A stretch of 64,000 bases of DNA from Fidelibacterota bacterium. Its GTDB lineage: Bacteria; Pseudomonadota; Alphaproteobacteria; Rhodospirillales; Rhodospirillaceae. The DNA lies in the NCBI GenBank assembly GCA_947475895.1, contig CANJMF010000012.1, positions 1 through 64,000 of the forward strand, read 5' to 3'. This document shows positions 60,276-64,000 of this stretch, piece by piece (the first letter of the stretch is position 1; each line of letters begins with the position of its first letter). Under the pieces are notes generated by a model, which did no database searches, was not told the origin of the DNA, and saw nothing but the letters and a program-made list of their open reading frames with translations. The position numbers and the translations under genes were made by a program.

Positions 60276-62471
60276 TTAGCGCTGTGTACCGATATCGGTG
60301 TTGAACTTGATGTCGCCGATGGTCTTGAAATTAAGGGTCAGGAGCACGGCCAATCCACGCTTGAAGTCGCGATCCTGGGTGTTGTCGTTGGCGATATCTA
60401 TGCCGATGACAAAGCATTCATCTTCGTATGTAACGCCGAAATCCGAGTGAATTGTGCCGCCGTTTTGGCCGAGGTTCTGGCGATGGCTGGCGCTGATCGA
60501 CCAGTGTTGGGAAAAGCGGCTTGAAACCTGGACGAAGAATTCCTCGGTGCTGCCGAGCAAGACCCGCTGCGGCGTATCGGCTTTGACGAACAAATAGCTG
60601 GTGGTGAGGCGGAACGGCGGCGGGCCCACGCTCGTGGTGATTTCGGCGCGCCGGCTCGCGAAAGTGTCCTTATCTAGGCGGAAGCGATACTGCAGGCTGA
60701 TGAGGTCGTTGGGCGTAAACCCGACATGTCCGACGTAGTCCGAAAGATGGCCAGAAAGTCCCGACAGCGGCAAAAACGTCGGATCGTCGTGGAAACGATA
60801 GCTCTGTCCCAGCATCGCATCGAGCGTTCCGACGGTGTTGTTGAAGGCCGACCACCGGACGCCGTAGTTAACGCGTGCGCCCGTCTCAACGCGGTCCAAT
60901 CCGGAAAAGCGATTCATGCTGAACAGGTTGGTGTCGTCAAACTCCAAGTCGAGACTGTCTTCGTTCGGGATGCGGCTTGGGTTCAGATTGTGCGGGCTGA
61001 CCGCGATCATGGCGATCGGCTCTACGACTTGCGTCACGTTGTACCGATTGCTGCTGAAAGGCATACGCCACTCCAGCGAAGCTTCGGGCACAAATCGGCC
61101 TGCCGTGCCGTCGTACGGGGCCGTACGGTTTGGGCGCACGACATCGCGCACATAATAGCCGTCGGCGCGAACGTCCGCGCGCAAGGTGTAAATGGCACCA
61201 TAAGAACTTGTGTACGGGACAGTGTATCCGGCGCTGGTCGACAGGCGGTTGGAATCCGTTCCAACTTCACGAAAAAGCACCAATGTGTTGGCGTTGAAAT
61301 TCCATGTGCCGCCCCATCCGTCGGGCAGCGTGACGTAGTTGTAGTTGAGCAGCGGCGCGATCACAGGCACCGACGACGACACGATCTGCGCGCGCTGATT
61401 CTGAAAATAATAGAAATTGGACGAGAAATAAGACTGTTGGCTAAAGCGCTCGGCGAAGACATTCGATGTCAGCCACGTCGGTGCGTCGAATGCATACCGG
61501 CGCAGGTAAGTTTGGTCGGAGGCAAAGTTAAGGTCGGTACCGCTGCGCCAGTTTTCGTCGATGTCCCACCGCGCAACGCCTTTGAAATGTCCGCGCAGGT
61601 CTTCATTTGAATCCGAATCGTTGGCAATCAAACTTCCGTCGAGCCGAATTTCGCCGCGCGGAAAATTTTGGCGGTATTGCAGAATGGCGCCTTGACCCGC
61701 GGACGACGTAAGGAACGGGTCGATGGTGGAGTCGTTGGTGTCTGAAAGTCGGATGTAATACGGCTGCTTATAGAAGACGCCGAGGTTGCGGCTCGCGCCG
61801 ATGGCGGGCAGCAAAAATCCGCTTTTCGCATCCGACGTGGGATCGGGATGGGCCAGATAGGGCGTGTAGAAAATCGGAATTCCACCGACCTCCATCCACG
61901 CATTCTTGTAGTAAACCATTTGCGCGTCGCGATCGTAACGCACGCGATCTGCCTTGATCTGCCACAACGGCGTTTCACCGCTGCAACTGTCGCAGGGTGT
62001 ATAAATGGCGGAATAGAGTTCGTTCAGCCCATTGGGCAAGCGGCGGTAAACATGGCTGGCCATGCGCGATTTATCGGTTAGTAGGACACGCACCTCGTCC
62101 GCGAGGCCTTGTTTCAGATCCGAAGCCACCTGAATCTTCTCGAAGAAGAAAACCGTCCCGGTGTCGTCCACAAGCGAAACATGGCCGGTTGCGGTGGCGA
62201 TGTCGGTGTTGCGATCGAAGGTGACCTTGTCGGCGAGGAGGAGGCGATCACCGCGCTGTATTTCGACAAAGCCGTTCGCTGTCACGGTGTTGGCGTCACG
62301 GTCGTAGGTGATCTCGTCGGCCAGCAGCAGCGTCTGCTCGGCGCCGTCATCGTCGGGATTGATGAACTCCGCCGCTCGAACCGCAGCCGGCATCATGAAA
62401 AGCCAAACGGCTGTCATGGCGGCCGTGGTCCGCATCGGCGCGGCTAGCTTCGCGAACGTAAAATTTTTCAT
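60276..62471 (-). CDS. lptD: LPS assembly protein LptD
   Basis: LptD is the outer-membrane barrel that places lipopolysaccharide on the cell surface. The protein (731 residues from ATG 62471) has a signal peptide, an OstA-like N-terminal jellyroll (ITYDRDANTVTANGFVEIQR, VTFDRNTDIATATGHVSLVD), the paired cysteine PCDSCSGETPLW, the GGIPIFYTPYLAHPDP segment and a long C-terminal barrel. It starts 11 bases after lptF and is followed by surA. A longer reading upstream of 62471 overlaps lptF and lacks a signal peptide. Confidence 0.92.
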   Translation of the reverse strand: MKNFTFAKLAAPMRTTAAMTAVWLFMMPAAVRAAEFINPDDDGAEQTLLLADEITYDRDANTVTANGFVEIQRGDRLLLADKVTFDRNTDIATATGHVSLVDDTGTVFFFEKIQVASDLKQGLADEVRVLLTDKSRMASHVYRRLPNGLNELYSAIYTPCDSCSGETPLWQIKADRVRYDRDAQMVYYKNAWMEVGGIPIFYTPYLAHPDPTSDAKSGFLLPAIGASRNLGVFYKQPYYIRLSDTNDSTIDPFLTSSAGQGAILQYRQNFPRGEIRLDGSLIANDSDSNEDLRGHFKGVARWDIDENWRSGTDLNFASDQTYLRRYAFDAPTWLTSNVFAERFSQQSYFSSNFYYFQNQRAQIVSSSVPVIAPLLNYNYVTLPDGWGGTWNFNANTLVLFREVGTDSNRLSTSAGYTVPYTSSYGAIYTLRADVRADGYYVRDVVRPNRTAPYDGTAGRFVPEASLEWRMPFSSNRYNVTQVVEPIAMIAVSPHNLNPSRIPNEDSLDLEFDDTNLFSMNRFSGLDRVETGARVNYGVRWSAFNNTVGTLDAMLGQSYRFHDDPTFLPLSGLSGHLSDYVGHVGFTPNDLISLQYRFRLDKDTFASRRAEITTSVGPPPFRLTTSYLFVKADTPQRVLLGSTEEFFVQVSSRFSQHWSISASHRQNLGQNGGTIHSDFGVTYEDECFVIGIDIANDNTQDRDFKRGLAVLLTLNFKTIGDIKFNTDIGTQR

Positions 62472-62482
62472 TGGGCGAGGCG

Positions 62483-63610
62483 TCACGCGTCGGCGGGGTT
62501 CGGAACAATAGGATGGTGGCGCAGCCGCCATCCCGGAGACCCAATCATATACAGCCCCATGCCGACCGGCAGCAACGTCACAAGATACATCAGAGGAATA
62601 AAGAGCGAATCTGTGCCCGCAAGGTTCAGTGTCCCCAAGGCGGCGGCCTGAAAGGTAATGGCTGCGCCAATCGCCAAAACCAGGCGCGTTGTCTGTCCGC
62701 GGCGGTTAAAAGGCCCCGTCAGAAGGAAAGCGAGGGCTAGGAGGGCGTAACTGAACACATTCAACGGCCCAACCAGCCGCTGATGGCCTTCTGCCCGCAT
62801 GCGGGCGGCGTTACGAGCCGTAATCTTGTCGGCGGGCACGGCTCTCAGCAACTCCCAGGTTGAGCGGTCACGAGAATCGTCACGGCTCCCACTGGCCTTG
62901 TCGAGGTCGACAAATGAGAACGTATAACTGTCAAAATAAGCCACGGACAATTTGGCGGTGCCGCGCACCAACTCCTGCCGGCTACCGTTGGACAGCAAGA
63001 TACGCATGCCCTGATCGTTGTCGTTGGTGACAATACCGTGCTCGGCGATCAACGTCATGGTTCGGTCTTTCGGCCGTGCGTCATGGACCAAAATGCCCGA
63101 AAGCTGACCGTTCCGATCGCGCGCGCGGATATACACGGTCAATCCATGAGAGAGCTTATTGAATGACCCTTCCCGCAACAGAATTTGCGAAGCATCGCTT
63201 CGCAAAAGCCACTGCACGTCCTTAAACGCGGTGACGCATGCGGGAACGATATAAAGGCTGAGCACGAAGGCCGCGACCATCGTGACGCCAGCACAGAAGA
63301 GAGCCGGTGCTGCGAGGCGCGCGCGGCTGATCCCCGCCGCTTGCGCGACCACAAGTTCGCGATCCGAGGTGAGCTTGCTGTAAACGAACAGCACCACGAA
63401 AAACAACGCGGCCGGCAAAATCGTCAGAAGAAAGCTTGGCAGCAAGAGCAAGGTGAGCTTCAGCCACGCCGAGACAGACAGCCCTTTGCTGACAATGAAC
63501 TGCAGAAATTGCAGCGATTGCGTAAGCCACACCAGAAAGGCCAACGCGATGCTCACCAAGACGGTGCCAAGCGCGAGTTGGCGAAAAATGTAGCGTGTAA
63601 TGTGAGACAT
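62483..63610 (-). CDS. lptF: LPS export ABC transporter permease LptF
   Basis: A 375-residue YjgP/YjgQ-type permease that with LptG and LptB extracts LPS from the inner membrane. It has three N-terminal helices (ITRYIFRQLALGTVLVSIAL, WLTQSLQFLQFIVSKGL), a periplasmic jellyroll, and three C-terminal helices. The WLTQSL-x-F segment points to LptF rather than LptG. An lptG gene would normally follow, but lptD does. A TATAAT (63631-63636, minus strand) lies close upstream, which favours the ATG at 63610 over those at 63619 and 63622. Confidence 0.87.
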   Translation of the reverse strand: MSHITRYIFRQLALGTVLVSIALAFLVWLTQSLQFLQFIVSKGLSVSAWLKLTLLLLPSFLLTILPAALFFVVLFVYSKLTSDRELVVAQAAGISRARLAAPALFCAGVTMVAAFVLSLYIVPACVTAFKDVQWLLRSDASQILLREGSFNKLSHGLTVYIRARDRNGQLSGILVHDARPKDRTMTLIAEHGIVTNDNDQGMRILLSNGSRQELVRGTAKLSVAYFDSYTFSFVDLDKASGSRDDSRDRSTWELLRAVPADKITARNAARMRAEGHQRLVGPLNVFSYALLALAFLLTGPFNRRGQTTRLVLAIGAAITFQAAALGTLNLAGTDSLFIPLMYLVTLLPVGMGLYMIGSPGWRLRHHPIVPNPADA

Positions 63611-63622
63611 GAAGGGCATCAT

Positions 63623-63911
63623 TTCGCGCGATTATAACGGCTGCTTCGACCAGTGGTAGCGTACCGACTCGACGTGGAATTAAGATCTCGTCAGGGCGGC
63701 ATTTTAAATAGCTGTCGCGGGAGTTGCGTTTGGGAGAAAGGGCAGCCTGAAAAATTGTGGCGAAGCGCAAGCTGATGTTGTGAAACCCTCAAAAGCCTTG
63801 CCGTATTAGAGGTAAAGTAAAGAAATCGGACGAAATTTCAGGTATAATCTTTGTGAAAGTTACCGCTTGGACTTACACTTTTTTCGTTAACAGGGGTGTT
63901 AAAGGGGCAAC
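63623..63911. other. Divergent promoter region between lptF and the edge gene
   Basis: About 290 bases without a gene, A+T-rich towards the right. A TATAAT on the minus strand (63631-63636) faces lptF, and a TATAAT on the plus strand (63843-63848) faces the gene at 63912. Clear -35 boxes are not seen for either. Confidence 0.45.
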
Positions 63912-64000
63912 ATGATTTCCAAGAAATGGACTGAATGCGCCACACGTGCAGCAATTGCTGCGCTCGTGCTCGTCTCCACGCCGTTCGCATCGCGTGCGGC
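63912..64000 (+). CDS. Secreted protein, N-terminal fragment at the window edge
   Basis: Only the first 29 residues are inside the window: MISKKWTECATRAAIAALVL followed by VSTPFASRA, a good Sec signal peptide. The ribosome site AAAGGGG lies 4 bases before the ATG, and a TATAAT lies about 65 bases upstream. The mature protein is cut off, so its identity cannot be told. Confidence 0.65.
   Translation, partial: MISKKWTECATRAAIAALVLVSTPFASRA

Noticed and set aside
63885-63903. TTAA...TTAA as a CtrA site upstream of the edge gene
   Set aside because: The spacer is 8 bases, whereas CtrA needs 7.
1-64000. tRNA, rRNA, CRISPR arrays, insertion sequences, integrases
   Set aside because: I looked through the gaps on both strands and saw no cloverleaf, spaced repeat array or transposase-like protein.

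Overview
The window is a chromosomal segment from an alphaproteobacterium. The G+C content is moderately high, genes are densely packed, and the gene orders are typical of the class: rpsF-rpsR-DUF2232-rplI, dnaB, alr, mlaE/mlaF, radA-cvpA-purF; yfgM-bamB-der; fabD-fabG-acpP-fabF-mltG; yicC-gmk; and lptF-lptD-surA-pdxA-rsmA. A DUF2794 gene and a candidate promoter of the EcfG general-stress type agree with this. I cannot name a genus. I see no tRNA, rRNA, CRISPR array, transposase or prophage genes.

Layout. 1-8.6 kb: a structured 580-bp region without genes, a small secreted protein, a CoA-transferase, an ABC-F ATPase, purT flanked by two small secreted proteins with calcium-loop-like DxDxDG motifs, an RlpA-like protein with altered key residues, a DUF1236 protein and a nitronate monooxygenase-type flavoprotein. 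8.7-13.6 kb: an archaic (Csu-type) chaperone-usher pilus operon whose usher gene carries a one-base frameshift. 13.6-16.6 kb: a YffB/ArsC-like protein, a frameshifted CxxC small protein, a Crp/Fnr regulator, a 31-residue membrane peptide gene, DUF2794 and a small lipoprotein. 16.7-20.9 kb: yfgM-like, bamB, der and DUF2214. 20.9-21.6 kb: an AbiV-type abortive-infection gene broken inside a perfect hairpin. 21.8-28.9 kb: SDR, purF, cvpA, radA, an Mla-type ABC transporter pair and alr. 28.9-30.2 kb: a compact unit of two 24-residue membrane peptides around a 323-residue membrane protein, with a candidate stress promoter and a clean terminator. 30.2-39 kb: dnaB with a perfect DnaA box upstream, two small membrane coiled-coil proteins, uppP, a Rhizobiales-type palindromic repeat, a WD40 protein with a CobW GTPase, and the ribosomal genes rplI, rpsR and rpsF. 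39-44.5 kb: a BlaI-type regulator with operator-like palindromes, chrB, a Tat-exported superoxide dismutase, a PepSY-like secreted protein, and a secreted-repeat protein paired with an unrecognised secreted protein. 44.7-56.8 kb: the fatty-acid synthesis cluster through mltG, then about 6 kb of accessory genes (TerC, a non-canonical Nramp transporter, SDR, KaiB with a response regulator, and a GGDEF/EAL protein), then yicC and gmk. 56.9-64 kb: rsmA, pdxA, surA, lptD and lptF, and the start of a secreted protein at the edge.

Much of the window serves the cell envelope: BamB and SurA for outer-membrane protein assembly, LptD/LptF for LPS transport, MlaE/F-like lipid trafficking, UppP, Alr and MltG for the wall, and the Fab enzymes. 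The accessory genes lean towards metal, redox and stress handling. Three genes carry single-base frameshifts (usher, CxxC protein, AbiV). These are either real decay or phase events, or residual sequencing errors. Small genes at 15428-15523, 28931-29005 and 30039-30113 encode only 24-31 residues and are easily missed.
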